A DNA stretch of 22,682 nucleotides, from the NCBI GenBank assembly GCA_005878415.1, contig VBMM01000063.1, positions 1 through 22,682 of the forward strand, in the 5' to 3' direction. The position numbers were made by a program, and so were the translations under genes. Positions 22,607 through 22,682 of this stretch are shown here, in pieces. The notes beneath the pieces are model-generated. The model ran no database searches and was not told where the DNA came from. It worked only from the letters and a program-made list of their open reading frames with translations. The DNA is from Methanobacteriota archaeon. Its GTDB lineage: Archaea; Thermoplasmatota; Thermoplasmata; RBG-16-68-12. Position 1 is the first letter of the stretch. Each line of letters starts with the position of its first letter.

Positions 22607-22677
22607 CGGACCGCAGACATGCAATACGCTAGACTTCGAGACCTAGCGGCGAGGGGCATCGCGTAACGCGAGGTCCG
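22607..22677 (+). repeat. Nested inverted repeats downstream of the secreted protein
   Basis: An outer pair CGGACC (22607-22612) and GGTCCG (22672-22677) encloses a short GCA/TGC pair, a hairpin CGCTAG...CTAGCG (22627-22648, 10-base loop) and TCGCG-TAA-CGCGA (22659-22671). The arrangement folds as a four-arm or three-way structure but lacks a TTC-loop and is not a tRNA. It may be a terminator or a structured end of the message. Confidence 0.35.
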
Positions 22678-22682
22678 GTTTG

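Noticed and set aside
22616..22665. A 15-codon open frame (MQYARLRDLAARG...)
   Set aside because: It is too short to support without a ribosome site or homologue, and it lies within the inverted-repeat element.
22607..22677. A tRNA gene
   Set aside because: There is no T-arm TTC-loop, D-loop GG or CCA-side discriminator context, and the arm lengths do not match a tRNA.

Overview
The window reads as one GC-rich archaeal chromosome segment. The evidence is a FEN1-type flap endonuclease with all seven metal-binding acidic residues, a flavin-dependent thymidylate synthase, a KaiC/RAD55-like domain, and AT-rich TATA-like boxes about 25-30 bases upstream of many starts, which is what leaderless archaeal transcripts look like. 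A few genes instead carry a clear Shine-Dalgarno sequence. A high-GC uncultured Thermoplasmatota lineage is my best guess, but it is an inference and no marker gene here proves it.

Layout. 1-67: end of a possible membrane protein. 101-858: cupin then VOC-fold protein, overlapping by 4 bases on the minus strand, divergent from a small membrane protein (896-1438). 1470-2144: SufR-like regulator with possible Fe-S ligands and an AT-rich promoter. 2288-3167: aldo/keto reductase broken by an internal deletion that removes the catalytic lysine region. 3212-6437: a methyltransferase-like/TPR fusion, a PH-like hypothetical, a TPR/zinc-knuckle protein, two tiny zinc ribbons and a small monooxygenase-like protein. 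6492-8920: an orphan, thymidylate synthase ThyX, an ASCH-like protein and a peroxiredoxin. 9112-11967: a 951-residue membrane/coiled-coil/KaiC-like fusion whose ATPase motifs look degenerate; this is the most unusual gene. 12029-14369: degenerate Nudix protein, EamA-type transporter and an orphan of 307 residues.

14408-20238 is a minus-strand peptide ABC transporter operon in the order binding protein, DppB, DppC, DppD, DppF. The binding protein carries an in-frame TAG and a downstream deletion/frameshift, and DppC has a deletion/frameshift; the other three genes are intact. If the lesions are real, the operon is decaying; if they are assembly errors, it is an ordinary importer of peptides or similar solutes feeding the cell through two ATPases with a probable Fe-S C-terminal motif.

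20338-21351 is FEN1, ending before the aromatic pair of its PCNA-binding box. 21557-22594 is a secreted beta-rich protein of visibly lower GC than the rest, followed by a short stretch with nested inverted repeats up to the window edge.

No rRNA, recognisable tRNA, CRISPR array, insertion sequence or integrase was seen. No gene-free stretch exceeds 300 bases.
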